Source of the DNA: Litorivita sp050633545
Lineage (GTDB): Bacteria; Pseudomonadota; Alphaproteobacteria; Rhodobacterales; Rhodobacteraceae
Direction of reading: 5' to 3'
Assembly (NCBI GenBank): GCA_050633545.1
Contig: JBOEGS010000003.1
Location: forward strand, 62,001-126,000
Length of the DNA stretch: 64,000 nucleotides
Shown here: positions 34,609-42,783 of the stretch, one piece after another
Position numbering within the stretch: the stretch's first letter is position 1
Layout: each line of letters opens with the position of its first letter
Program-made: the position numbers and the translations under genes
The notes under the pieces: generated by a model
The model's database searches: none
The model's input: the letters and a program-made list of their open reading frames with translations, nothing else
Told to the model about the DNA's origin: nothing

Positions 34609-34663
34609 CTGGCCCGCGCCACTTTGCGCTTGCGATGCACAGACGGGGATTTACGGTGAGGCC

Positions 34664-35137
34664 ATGAGCCAGACCTATAGCGACGATTATCTCAAATCCA
34701 TCCTGACCCGCGTCAAACGGATCGCCGTTGTGGGCGTGTCGATGAACCCTGTGCGCCCCTCCTATTACGTGGCGCGCTATCTGTCGCTCAAGGGGTTCAC
34801 CGTCCTTCCCGTCAATCCCGGACATGCGGGGAAAATGCTGTTTGGTCAGACGGTTGTGAGCAGTCTTTCAGAGATCGAAGGCGGGGTGGATATGGTCGAT
34901 ATTTTCCGGCGCCCCGAACATGTGCCGCCCATTGTCGAAGAGGCTTTGGCGCGGTTTGCGGACCTCAAGGCGATCTGGATGCAAATCGGCGTGGTCCATG
35001 AAGAGGCCGCCGAAATGGCGCGCGCAAGGGGCGTTGACGTGGTGATGGATCGTTGCCCCAAAATCGAATATCAGCGCCTGTTCGGGGAATTGCGCATGGG
35101 CGGGTTCAATACGGGCGTGATCTCGTCTAAGCTCTAG
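34664..35137 (+). CDS. CoA-binding domain protein (YccU-like)
   Basis: A 157-residue Rossmann-fold protein. KRIAVVGVSMNPVRPSYYVA near residue 18 is the CoA-binding loop, and VDMVDIFRRPEHVPPIVEEA, KAIWMQIGVVHEEAAEMAR and VMDRCPKIEYQRL are typical of the stand-alone family. These bind CoA or acyl-CoA; the physiological role is unknown. The ATG has GTGAGG upstream. It is convergent with hisE, only 1 base apart. Confidence 0.88.
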   Translation: MSQTYSDDYLKSILTRVKRIAVVGVSMNPVRPSYYVARYLSLKGFTVLPVNPGHAGKMLFGQTVVSSLSEIEGGVDMVDIFRRPEHVPPIVEEALARFADLKAIWMQIGVVHEEAAEMARARGVDVVMDRCPKIEYQRLFGELRMGGFNTGVISSKL

Positions 35138-35138
35138 C

Positions 35139-35450
35139 CTAGCGCGCGGCCTTTTCGGCAAGGCCCGATTGGCCTTGGCGGCGGGCCAACTCGTCCATCA
35201 CATCGGCCAAAGCCACATCGCGCGATTTGAGCATGACGAGCAGGTGGAACAGCACATCCGCCGCCTCCGATGTCAGCTTTGCGCGGTCGTTCTTCACCGC
35301 TTCGATGATCGCCTCGACGGCCTCCTCGCCAAATTTCTCGGCGCATTTTTCGGGACCTTTGGCGAGCAGCTTCGCGGTCCAGCTTTCCTCGGCAGAGGCC
35401 GAGGCGCGTGCGTCAATAACGGCTTCCAAGTCTTTCAAAGTAAACGACAT
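35139..35450 (-). CDS. hisE: Phosphoribosyl-ATP pyrophosphatase
   Basis: A 103-residue HisE (MazG-like fold), which removes pyrophosphate from PR-ATP, the second step of histidine synthesis. SWTAKLLAKGPEKCAEKFGE and the acidic helix EAVEAIIEAVKNDRAKLTSE-type motif with DVLFHLLVML are characteristic. It is the last his gene of the run, 10 bases after hisF. HisE is separate from HisI here, as is usual in alphaproteobacteria. Confidence 0.93.
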   Translation of the reverse strand: MSFTLKDLEAVIDARASASAEESWTAKLLAKGPEKCAEKFGEEAVEAIIEAVKNDRAKLTSEAADVLFHLLVMLKSRDVALADVMDELARRQGQSGLAEKAAR

Positions 35451-35460
35451 TGCTTGATCC

Positions 35461-36225
35461 TCAGGCCTCGATCCGCATCGGGATACCGGCGGCGGCCATA
35501 TGGGCTTTGGCCTCGCCGATGGTGAATTCGCCAAAATGGAAAATCGAGGCGGCCAGAACGGCGGATGCGCCGCCCTTGGTGACGCCTTCGACCAGATGGT
35601 CCAGCGTGCCAACCCCGCCCGAGGCGATCACCGGAATATCGACGGCATCGGAAATTGCGCGGGTGAGCGGCAAGTTGAACCCCGATTTCGTCCCGTCGCG
35701 GTCCATGGAGGTGAGCAGGATTTCGCCCGCGCCTTTGGAGGCCACGAGCCGTGCAAATTCCACCGCGTCGATGCCCGTGGGTTTGCGTCCGCCGTGGGTG
35801 AAAATCTCCCAACGGCCCTCTTCGACGGTCTTGGCGTCGATGGCGCAGACGATGCATTGGCTGCCGAATTGATCGGCCGAAGCGGCAATCACATCGGGAT
35901 CGGCCACGGCGGCGGAATTGAACGACACCTTATCGGCCCCCGCCAGCAAAAGCGCGCGCACATCGGCAGGCGTGCGCACCCCGCCGCCGACGGTCAGCGG
36001 GATATAGCATTGCTCGGCGGTGCGAGAGACCACATCGAACATGGTGCCGCGGTTTTCATGGGTGGCGTGAATGTCGAGAAAGCACAACTCATCCGCCCCC
36101 GCCGCATCATAGGCGCGCGCCGCATCCACCGGATCACCCGCATCGCGCAGCCCGACGAAATTCACGCCTTTGACCACACGGCCATCGGCCACATCAAGGC
36201 AGGGGATGATACGGGTTTTCAACAT
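35461..36225 (-). CDS. hisF: Imidazole glycerol phosphate synthase, cyclase subunit
   Basis: A 254-residue (beta/alpha)8-barrel. It takes ammonia from HisH and forms IGP and AICAR from PRFAR. Catalytic Asp11 is in IIPCLDVADGRVVKGVNF; the second catalytic Asp is in CAIDAKTV, and SMDRDGTKSGF and IASGGVGTLDH are phosphate-site segments. hisA lies 40 bases upstream and hisE 10 bases downstream, on the same strand. Confidence 0.96.
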   Translation of the reverse strand: MLKTRIIPCLDVADGRVVKGVNFVGLRDAGDPVDAARAYDAAGADELCFLDIHATHENRGTMFDVVSRTAEQCYIPLTVGGGVRTPADVRALLLAGADKVSFNSAAVADPDVIAASADQFGSQCIVCAIDAKTVEEGRWEIFTHGGRKPTGIDAVEFARLVASKGAGEILLTSMDRDGTKSGFNLPLTRAISDAVDIPVIASGGVGTLDHLVEGVTKGGASAVLAASIFHFGEFTIGEAKAHMAAAGIPMRIEA

Positions 36226-36265
36226 GGGGCTTTATCGCTTGTGTTGGAGGCCATGAAAAGGGGGA

Positions 36266-36988
36266 TCAGGTTTTGAGCGCGCTCAGCGCCTCTTTGAGAT
36301 CCAAAGCCCCGTCATAAAGCGCGCGGCCCGAGATCGCACCGTTGAGCGATGCGCCGCAATCGCGCAGGGCGATGAGATCGGCCAAGGACGAGACGCCGCC
36401 CGAGGCAATCACGGGGATCGTCACGGCGCGGGCCAGATCGGCGGTGGCCTCGACATTGGGGCCTTTCATCGCGCCGTCGCGCATGATGTCGGTATAGATG
36501 ATCGCCGCCACGCCCGCGTCCTCAAAGGATTTGGCCAGATCGGTGACCATGACATCGGTCTCTTCGGCCCAGCCCTTGGTCGCCACGCGCCCGTTGCGTG
36601 CGTCGATGCCCACGGCCACATGCCCTGGAAAAGCACGGGCGGCCTCGCGCACCAGATCGGGGTTTTCCACGGCAATCGTGCCGAGGATCACCCGCTGCAA
36701 CCCTTTGTCGAGCCAGCGCTCGATGGTTGCCATATCGCGGATGCCGCCGCCCAACTGCGCGGGCACTTTGCACTGTTTGAGGATTTCCTCGACCGGCGCG
36801 GCATTGACCGGCTCGCCCGCAAAGGCGCCGTTGAGGTCCACCAGATGCAACCATTCGCAGCCCGCCTTGACGAATTCCATCGCCTGCGCGGCGGGGTTTT
36901 CGTTGAACACCGTTTCTTGGTCCATATCGCCATGGACAAGACGCACGGCATTGCCGTCCTTGAGGTCAATCGCGGGGTAGAGGATCAT
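36266..36988 (-). CDS. hisA: Phosphoribosylformimino-5-aminoimidazole carboxamide ribotide isomerase
   Basis: A 240-residue barrel paralogous to HisF; it converts ProFAR to PRFAR by Amadori rearrangement. Catalytic Asp8 is in ILYPAIDLKDGNAVRLVHGD and the second in AVGIDARNGRVATKGW; ASGGVSSLADL binds phosphate. Start taken at MILYPAID; an ATG 18 bases upstream (MRKAKT) is possible. The ribosome site is weak (AAGG). It is the first his gene of this sub-run, divergent from a DUF2147 gene. Confidence 0.95.
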   Translation of the reverse strand: MILYPAIDLKDGNAVRLVHGDMDQETVFNENPAAQAMEFVKAGCEWLHLVDLNGAFAGEPVNAAPVEEILKQCKVPAQLGGGIRDMATIERWLDKGLQRVILGTIAVENPDLVREAARAFPGHVAVGIDARNGRVATKGWAEETDVMVTDLAKSFEDAGVAAIIYTDIMRDGAMKGPNVEATADLARAVTIPVIASGGVSSLADLIALRDCGASLNGAISGRALYDGALDLKEALSALKT

Positions 36989-37223
36989 GGTTTTGGCCTT
37001 TCGCATCTTGTTGCGCTGCTTTTGCATGATTGGGGCGCAAATGCAAAGAGGCGCTGTGTTTCTGCGGCGGGCGGGCGGCGCAAGGTGACGTGGCGCGAGG
37101 TTCGGGTCAACTTGTGCAAATCCTCTTGATTTGCCGCCCCGCGCCGCGCAGGCTTTAATCATCTGTTACCATGGAGAGCGATAGTCTGCGCAGCAACGCG
37201 CGACGATTGTTGGGAGAATGACG

Positions 37224-37604
37224 ATGAAAAAAATTACACTTGGTCTGGCGCTGAGCCTTTTTGCAGGGGCGGCGATGGCCGATCCGGTCGAAGGCGTGTG
37301 GAAAACCGAAACCGATGACGGGGCCTATGCCCATGTGAACATCGCCCCCTGCGGTGCGGCGCTTTGCGGTCATATCGCGCGCACCTTCAATTCGGGCGGC
37401 GAATATAAATCCGCCAATATCGGCAAGAAACTTGTTTGGGACATGCAATCCAAAGGCGGCGGCTCCTATGCGGGCGGCAAAATCTGGCAGCCCTCGTCGA
37501 ACAAGGTCTATAAATCCAAAATGTCGATGAGCGGCAACGCGCTGAACGTCTCCGGCTGTGTCGGTCCGATCTGCAAGAAACAGGTCTGGACGCGGGTCAA
37601 ATAA
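37224..37604 (+). CDS. Secreted DUF2147 protein
   Basis: A 126-residue protein with a signal peptide (KKITLGLALSLFAGAAMA) and a DUF2147 domain that starts DPVEGVWKTETDDGAYAHVN. Cysteine pairs (APCGAALCGH and SGCVGPICKK) may form disulfides in the periplasm. GGGAG is 7 bases before the ATG at 37224, but almost touches the ATG at 37218, so I use 37224. It lies between hisA and hisH in the opposite direction and has its own terminator. Function unknown. Confidence 0.85.
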   Translation: MKKITLGLALSLFAGAAMADPVEGVWKTETDDGAYAHVNIAPCGAALCGHIARTFNSGGEYKSANIGKKLVWDMQSKGGGSYAGGKIWQPSSNKVYKSKMSMSGNALNVSGCVGPICKKQVWTRVK

Positions 37605-37646
37605 GCCGCCTTCGGGACAGGATTGTTTGACAGCTTAAGAGCAAGG

Positions 37647-37673
37647 ACAGGGCGCGTGATGCGCCCTGTTTTT
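37647..37673 (+). terminator. Terminator after the DUF2147 gene
   Basis: Stem ACAGGGCGC / GCGCCCTGT with a 5-base loop, followed by TTTTATTT. It also lies just past the hisH stop on the other strand. Confidence 0.85.
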
Positions 37674-37681
37674 ATTTGCGC

Positions 37682-38323
37682 TCAGGGCGTCCAGCCGAGG
37701 AAATTGGCAATCAAGCGCAGGCCGGTTTTCTGGCTTTTCTCGGGGTGGAATTGCATGCCCACCATATTGTCGCGCCCGATCATGGCGGTGATGTCGCCGG
37801 CGTAATCCACATGGGCGAGGCGTTCGGCGCTATCCTCCACATGCATATGATAGGAATGGACAAAATAGGCGTGATCGCCGGTTTTGATCCCGTCGAAAAT
37901 CGGGTGCGGGTGGTCGATGACCAGATCGTTCCAGCCCATATGCGGCACTTTGAGCGCGGGATCGGCGGGGGTGATTTTCTCTACCGTGCCGTGGATCCAA
38001 TCGAAACCTGCGGTTTCGCGGTATTCGAGACCGCGCGTTGCCATCATCTGCATGCCGATACAGATGCCAAGGAAGGGTTTGCCGCCCTTGATCACCGCCT
38101 CTTGGGTTGCCTCGAACAGGCCCGAATGATCGAACAATTGATCGCGGCAGGCCGGAAAGGCCCCGTCGCCAGGCAAGACGATACGGTCTGCGGCGCGCAC
38201 GGCGTCGGGGTCGGAGGTGACGATGACATCGCCATGCCCGCCCTCGCGCGCCATACGTTCAAACGCCTTTTGCGCCGAGTGCAGGTTGCCGCTCTCGTAA
38301 TCCACAATGGCTGTGGTGGTCAT
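37682..38323 (-). CDS. hisH: Imidazole glycerol phosphate synthase, glutaminase subunit
   Basis: A 213-residue class I glutamine amidotransferase partner of HisF. The nucleophile is Cys88 in PFLGICIGMQMM; the His/Glu pair is in VGMQFHPEKSQ near residues 192-200. The oxyanion strand region starts RIVLPGDGAFPACR. It is 21 bases downstream of hisB, but is separated from hisA and hisF by the oppositely oriented DUF2147 gene. Confidence 0.96.
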   Translation of the reverse strand: MTTTAIVDYESGNLHSAQKAFERMAREGGHGDVIVTSDPDAVRAADRIVLPGDGAFPACRDQLFDHSGLFEATQEAVIKGGKPFLGICIGMQMMATRGLEYRETAGFDWIHGTVEKITPADPALKVPHMGWNDLVIDHPHPIFDGIKTGDHAYFVHSYHMHVEDSAERLAHVDYAGDITAMIGRDNMVGMQFHPEKSQKTGLRLIANFLGWTP

Positions 38324-38344
38324 GGGATGTCTCCGGTCTGCGGC

Positions 38345-38932
38345 TCAGAGCGCGCCTTTGGTCGAGGGAATGGCGTCCGCCTTGCGCGGGTCGGTTTCCA
38401 GCGCCTCGCGCAGCGCCCGCGCCACGGCTTTGAAGGCGGCTTCGGCGATGTGGTGGCTGTTGATCCCGTGCAATTGGTCGATGTGCAATGTGATGCCGCC
38501 ATGGGTCGAGAAGGCTTGGAAAAACTCGCGCACCAATTCGGTGTCGAATGTGCCGATTTTTGCGGTGGGCATCTCGACATTCCAAATCAGGAACGGGCGC
38601 GCCGAAAGGTCCAAAGCGACGCGCAGCAAGGCGTCATCCATCGGCAAAAGACAGGCGCCATAGCGCACAATGCCCTTTTTGTCGCCAAGCGCCTTGGTCA
38701 AGGCCTGACCCAAGGCGATGCCGGTGTCTTCGACGGTGTGGTGGTCGTCGATATGGGTGTCGCCCTTGGCGCGGATGGTCATATCCATCAAGGAGTGGCG
38801 CGCCAGTTGGTCGAGCATATGGTCAAAGAAACCGACGCCGGTCTGGTTGTCGTAGAGGCCGGTGCCGTCCAGATTGATCTCGACGGTGATATCGGTCTCG
38901 GCGGTGGTCCGCGTGATTTTTGCCTGACGCAT
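38345..38932 (-). CDS. hisB: Imidazoleglycerol-phosphate dehydratase
   Basis: A 195-residue monofunctional HisB. Metal-binding motifs DHHTVED and the later SHHIAEAAFKAVARAL are present; GVGFFDHMLDQLARHS is also diagnostic. There is no histidinol-phosphatase domain, as usual outside gamma-proteobacteria. The ATG has a perfect AGGAGG upstream. It heads the hisB-hisH pair; soxT lies next, transcribed the same way and ending upstream of it. Confidence 0.96.
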   Translation of the reverse strand: MRQAKITRTTAETDITVEINLDGTGLYDNQTGVGFFDHMLDQLARHSLMDMTIRAKGDTHIDDHHTVEDTGIALGQALTKALGDKKGIVRYGACLLPMDDALLRVALDLSARPFLIWNVEMPTAKIGTFDTELVREFFQAFSTHGGITLHIDQLHGINSHHIAEAAFKAVARALREALETDPRKADAIPSTKGAL

Positions 38933-39103
38933 GAAAGCCTCCTGACGGCGGGTGTTCGGCGCTCTTATAGGCAGGGCGCGGGCGCGGGCCAAGGGGCAGG
39001 GGCGCGGCGGCGGCCAAATGGCGCGGGGACGTTGCGCAAATACACTTGGCGTGCCTGAGGACGCACGCGCGCAGTGGCGGATGCGGCGGCGGGTTTGTCG
39101 CCG

Positions 39104-40162
39104 CTACTCGGCAGGTTGGAAGCCGGTGATCAATTGTCTCAGGCCCAAGGCCGCGCCCGCAAAGATCGCCGCAAAGGTGATCGGCGCGGAAAAGGCCAGA
39201 ACCGAAAAGGCCGAAAGCCCTTGGCCCACGGTGCAGCCCATGGCGAGCACCGCGCCCACGCCCATCAAGGTCGCGCCGATTACTTGGCGGCGCAATTCGC
39301 GCGGATCGTCACAGGCCTCCCAACGAAAATGCCCCTTGATCAGCGATCCGATGAAGGCACCAAGCGCCACGCCGACCACCGATCCCACGGCAAAGGAGGG
39401 CGCGCGGGCGCTGCCGGTCATGACATAGAGCAAGGTTTCGCCAACAGGGGCGGAGAAGCTATGCGAGACCACGGGCAGGTCGGTGAAACCGGTGGTGGCG
39501 ATGTGATAGCTGCCCGCCCAACCCGATGTGATGGCGAGGGCGACAATGAGCGACCAGAATATCCCCTTGGCATCGCGCAAGAACCCGCGATCCGCCAAGG
39601 CCGCGGCGCAAACCGCCAGCCCGATGATCAACCCGATGGTGGCGGGGGCAAGCCCCGTAGCGCCGGACAGCAGATTTGCAAAGCTGGGCGGCATATCGGT
39701 GGTGACATCGGTTTGGGCAAAGAGTTTGGCGCGGATCAAGGCGAGCGGGCCCATCAAGGTCCAATAGGCCGATACGCCGATGACCAGAACGATGACAAAG
39801 GCGCGCATATCGCCCCCGCCCAGCCGCGCGATACAGCCGTAGCCGCAATTGCCCGCCAGCGCCATGCCATAGCCGAACATCAACCCGCCCAAGGCGGCGG
39901 CCACAGGCATGAATCGGATCGACAGGTAATAGGAATAGCTCGGCTCGAACAGGCCAAGCGCTTGCAGCGCAAAGCTGCCGCTGATGCCCCCGCCGATGGC
40001 GAGAATATACATCCGCATGCGCCGGTCCGAGCCGCCATAAAGCAGGTCTTCGATCGCACCCATGGTGCAAAACCGGCCCAGCCGCGCCGCCAGCCCCAAG
40101 AGCAGCCCGCCAAACAGGCCGATCAAGGTGACAATAAGCGCATCGCTCACGGGTCCCAGCAT
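39104..40162 (-). CDS. soxT: YeeE/YedE-family sulfur transporter, SoxT-like
   Basis: A 352-residue polytopic inner-membrane protein of the YeeE/YedE (TsuA-like) family. Conserved cysteine motifs RFCTMGAIEDLL, AGNCGYGCIARLGG and AMGCTVGQGLSAFS line the sulfur-compound path in relatives. In Pseudaminobacter-type clusters, soxT sits beside soxR as here. It may take up thiosulfate or another sulfur compound, possibly to signal to SoxR. It lies 55 bases downstream of soxR on the same strand. Confidence 0.85.
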   Translation of the reverse strand: MLGPVSDALIVTLIGLFGGLLLGLAARLGRFCTMGAIEDLLYGGSDRRMRMYILAIGGGISGSFALQALGLFEPSYSYYLSIRFMPVAAALGGLMFGYGMALAGNCGYGCIARLGGGDMRAFVIVLVIGVSAYWTLMGPLALIRAKLFAQTDVTTDMPPSFANLLSGATGLAPATIGLIIGLAVCAAALADRGFLRDAKGIFWSLIVALAITSGWAGSYHIATTGFTDLPVVSHSFSAPVGETLLYVMTGSARAPSFAVGSVVGVALGAFIGSLIKGHFRWEACDDPRELRRQVIGATLMGVGAVLAMGCTVGQGLSAFSVLAFSAPITFAAIFAGAALGLRQLITGFQPAE

Positions 40163-40217
40163 GGCAGATCCTCCCCAGTCAATGCCTTGCGGTTATGAGC
40201 GCGATGCGCGGCGGCGC

Positions 40218-40559
40218 TCAGTCGTCGCCCGTCTCGCAAAAAAGCTCATATACCAATTCCAGTATACGTTTGGGGCGGTCATCCGCCAAGCGGTAATAGA
40301 TCGCCTTGCCCTCACGGCGCGGGATCACCAGACCTTCGAGGCGCAAACGCGACAATTGCTGGCTGACGGCGGCTTGGCGCGCCGAGAGCAGGTCTTCAAG
40401 TTCGGTGACCGATTTCTCGCCGGTGACCAGATGGCACAGGATCATCAACCGGCCTTCATGGCTGACCGCTTTGAGAAAATTCGAGGCTGCGGTCGCGCTG
40501 TCCACGATGCGGTCCATTTCCGCTTCGGTGATGCTGTCGTCAATGACCGGAAGTCCCAT
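40218..40559 (-). CDS. soxR: ArsR-family repressor of the sox genes, SoxR
   Basis: A 113-residue ArsR/SmtB winged-helix protein. The HTH is seen in ELEDLLSARQAAVSQQLSRL, then the wing VIPRREGKAIYYRL. It has Cys42 (LMILCHLVTG) and a second cysteine near the C-terminus (FCETGDD), a pair that could sense sulfane sulfur as in SqrR/BigR relatives. Start: ATG 40559 with GAGGA upstream. It is unrelated to the oxidative-stress SoxR of E. coli. In known systems it represses the soxS-soxV and soxX promoters without thiosulfate; matching palindromes exist here. Confidence 0.9.
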   Translation of the reverse strand: MGLPVIDDSITEAEMDRIVDSATAASNFLKAVSHEGRLMILCHLVTGEKSVTELEDLLSARQAAVSQQLSRLRLEGLVIPRREGKAIYYRLADDRPKRILELVYELFCETGDD

Positions 40560-40772
40560 GTCGATCGTCCTCGTTTTGTCGCGGTTTTTGCCCTCGGGCG
40601 CCGCTGTTTTGTCTTTCGCGCCATGGGCGCGTAGGGCGCTGTGCAAATGCTGCACGCCTGAGCCTAATTAACCTGTTGCGCTCTCTTGCGCGATTTTTGC
40701 CCTTTTATGCAAGGGGTTTGCGCGGGGTTGGTAAATCTTTGAGGCCGCCGCGCGGCAATGTCATGCGATGGA

Positions 40773-41117
40773 TCAGCCGGCAAAATCCGTCCTCTCGCGC
40801 AGCAGTTTTTCAAGCAGCGCCCAAAAGAAATCCTCTCCCGGATAGCCCTCGATGCGCCCTATTTCCTCACCATTTTCGATCAAGACAAAGGTCGGCGTAA
40901 AGACCACGCCGCGCGCAAAACGCAGGTCCGGCGGCGGGGCGTCGGAGATATCGACATGGCGCAGAGGGGCAAAGATCCCCGCTTCGGTCTTGGGGTAGAT
41001 GGGGCCGATTTTCTCTTCCCATTCAATGCAATAGGGGCATCCAGGGCGATCGACCATAATCAGTTCTGCCGCTGTTGTTTGCGCTGCGGGCCAAAGCAGC
41101 GCGGCCACAAGCGCCAC
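40773..41117 (-). CDS. soxS: Periplasmic thioredoxin-like protein SoxS
   Basis: At least 114 residues from a GTG. The CxxC active site is RPGCPYC (Cys27, Cys30 from the GTG), after a hydrophobic signal segment. In Paracoccus, SoxS keeps SoxYZ in the active reduced state. The start is odd: no ribosome site precedes the GTG and the signal would lack a basic n-region. The frame is open back to 41131 and beyond (upstream codons read LPRPAARLLRIAAR), so a non-AUG start, e.g. a CTG at 41183 with AAGAGG before it, is possible. Confidence 0.82.
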   Translation of the reverse strand: MALVAALLWPAAQTTAAELIMVDRPGCPYCIEWEEKIGPIYPKTEAGIFAPLRHVDISDAPPPDLRFARGVVFTPTFVLIENGEEIGRIEGYPGEDFFWALLEKLLRERTDFAG

Positions 41118-41243
41118 GCGGGCCGCAATGCGGAGCAGGCGCGCGGCAGGGCGCGGCAGCGAGGCGGTGGCATTGGCGATCAGGGCGGCATCCTCTTGCA
41201 GGCAATCGTTTTGATTGACGGTCGCATATTAAACAACATAATC

Positions 41244-41262
41244 TGAATATGTGAATTATTCA
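41244..41262. promoter_or_regulatory. Probable SoxR operator before soxV (soxS-soxV intergenic region)
   Basis: Inverted repeat TGAAT / ATTCA with a 9-base spacer, overlapping a second one, CATATT (41225-41230) and AATATG (41246-41251). The core GAATATGTGAATT is nearly the same as the core GAATTGTGAATT of the palindrome before soxX. Its location matches the SoxR sites known at soxS-soxV. Confidence 0.6.
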
Positions 41263-41276
41263 AGCAGGAGGTCGGC

Positions 41277-42014
41277 GTGCTCGAAATCACCTATGCAGGC
41301 GCCGCTTTGGCCGGATTGCTGTCGTTCTTTACGCCCTGCATCTTGCCGATGGTGCCGTTTTACTTGTGCTATATGGCCGGCACGTCGATGGCTGAATTGC
41401 GCAGCGAAGGCGGCGTTTCGAGGCGCACGCAGGTGTGGTTGATCCTCTCTTCGGTGTTCTTTGCATTTGGCGTGACCACGATTTTCGTGCTGCTCGGCCT
41501 TGGGGCGACGGCCTTGGGGCAGGCCTTTGCGCAATGGAAGCAGCCGCTCAGCTATGTCGCGGCGGGGGTCTTGTTTCTCTTCGGGCTGCATTTTCTGGGG
41601 GTGCTCAAGATCGGTCTGTTTTACCGCGAGGCGCGATTGGAGAGTAAGGCCGAGCCGACCACGGTTCTGGGCGCTTATGTGATGGGGTTGGCCTTCGGAT
41701 TTGGCTGGACCCCCTGCGTCGGGCCGGCGCTGGCGTCGATTCTCATGGTGGCCTCGGGGATGGGCGATTTGTGGCGCGGCGGGATGCTATTGCTGGTCTA
41801 CGGCTTGGCGATGACGGCGCCTTTTGTGGTGGCGGCGGTCTTTGCCAAACCTTTCCTCAACTGGCTAGCGCGCAACCGGAAATATATGGCCTATGTCGAA
41901 AAAGCGATGGGGGTGATGCTCATCCTCTTTGCCGTGTTGATTGCCACCAATAGCGTGAATTACATCGCGCAAAAGATGATCGAATGGGTTCCTGCGTTCG
42001 GCGCCCTCGGGTAG
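41277..42014 (+). CDS. soxV: CcdA-type thiol-disulfide transporter SoxV
   Basis: A 245-residue, six-helix membrane protein of the CcdA/DsbD family. It carries electrons from cytoplasmic thioredoxin to the periplasm. The two redox cysteines are Cys21 (FFTPCILPMVPF) and Cys147 (GFGWTPCVGPAL). Start is a GTG behind CAGGAGG. It probably reduces SoxW and SoxS. It is divergent from soxS and 36 bases before soxW. Confidence 0.93.
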   Translation: MLEITYAGAALAGLLSFFTPCILPMVPFYLCYMAGTSMAELRSEGGVSRRTQVWLILSSVFFAFGVTTIFVLLGLGATALGQAFAQWKQPLSYVAAGVLFLFGLHFLGVLKIGLFYREARLESKAEPTTVLGAYVMGLAFGFGWTPCVGPALASILMVASGMGDLWRGGMLLLVYGLAMTAPFVVAAVFAKPFLNWLARNRKYMAYVEKAMGVMLILFAVLIATNSVNYIAQKMIEWVPAFGALG

Positions 42015-42050
42015 GGCCGGCGCATCGGGACAGTCTGTGGAGGACATGAG

Positions 42051-42614
42051 ATGAAGCGGATTATGATGACCTGCGCGGCGTTGCTCTTGTCGGCGCTGCC
42101 GGTGTTTGCGGCCAATGTCGGCGATGACGGGCTGCACAAGGCCGAATGGATGCGCGATACGTTCAAGGACCTGCGCGAGGATCTGGCCGAGGCCAATGCC
42201 GAGGGCAAGCGTCTGGCGCTGATCGTAGAGCAGCGCGGATGTATCTATTGCCAGAAAATGCATGAGGAGGTTTTCCCGATCCCCGCGATCGACGCCTATA
42301 TCAAGGAGAACTATTTTTTCATTCAGATCAATATGTTCGGCGACATAGAGGTGACCGATTTCGATGGCGAGACGCTGCCCGAAAAAGAGATGGTGCGCAA
42401 ATGGGGCCTGATGTTCACGCCGACGATGATGTTCTTTGGCCTCGAGGCAGGCGAGGCCGCCGCGCCGCAGGTGGCCGTGGCGCAGGTGCCGGGCGCTTTT
42501 GGGAAACACACGACGTTGAATTTGCTGACTTGGGTGAAGGAAAAGGGCTATGAAAGCGATGAGCCCTTCCAAAAATACCATGCGCGCAAATTGGCCGAAA
42601 CCGGTTCGGAATAG
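42051..42614 (+). CDS. soxW: Periplasmic thioredoxin SoxW
   Basis: A 187-residue exported thioredoxin-like protein. Signal peptide: MMTCAALLLSALPVFA; CxxC active site: QRGCIYCQKM (Cys64, Cys67); cis-proline loop: FTPTMMFFG. It accepts electrons from SoxV in Paracoccus. It is the last gene before the soxX promoter region. Confidence 0.92.
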   Translation: MKRIMMTCAALLLSALPVFAANVGDDGLHKAEWMRDTFKDLREDLAEANAEGKRLALIVEQRGCIYCQKMHEEVFPIPAIDAYIKENYFFIQINMFGDIEVTDFDGETLPEKEMVRKWGLMFTPTMMFFGLEAGEAAAPQVAVAQVPGAFGKHTTLNLLTWVKEKGYESDEPFQKYHARKLAETGSE

Positions 42615-42684
42615 GCCTGCAGCGGATCAATCGTAACCTTCGCTTAACCCTTTGGGTGAAATATCGCTCCGAGAACGCATAAGT

Positions 42685-42704
42685 AAATTCAGAATTGTGA
42701 ATTT
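42685..42704. promoter_or_regulatory. Probable SoxR operator in the soxW-soxX intergenic region
   Basis: A perfect inverted repeat AAATTCA / TGAATTT with a 6-base spacer GAATTG, 80 bases before the soxX start. It shares its core with the repeat before soxV. SoxR of Pseudaminobacter is known to bind the W-X region. Confidence 0.65.
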
Positions 42705-42783
42705 GTCCTTGTCACCGAGATACGTTGTGGACTACGGTATGCGAAGCTATCCAAGCCGAGAAACGATAGCCATGGGAGGAAAC

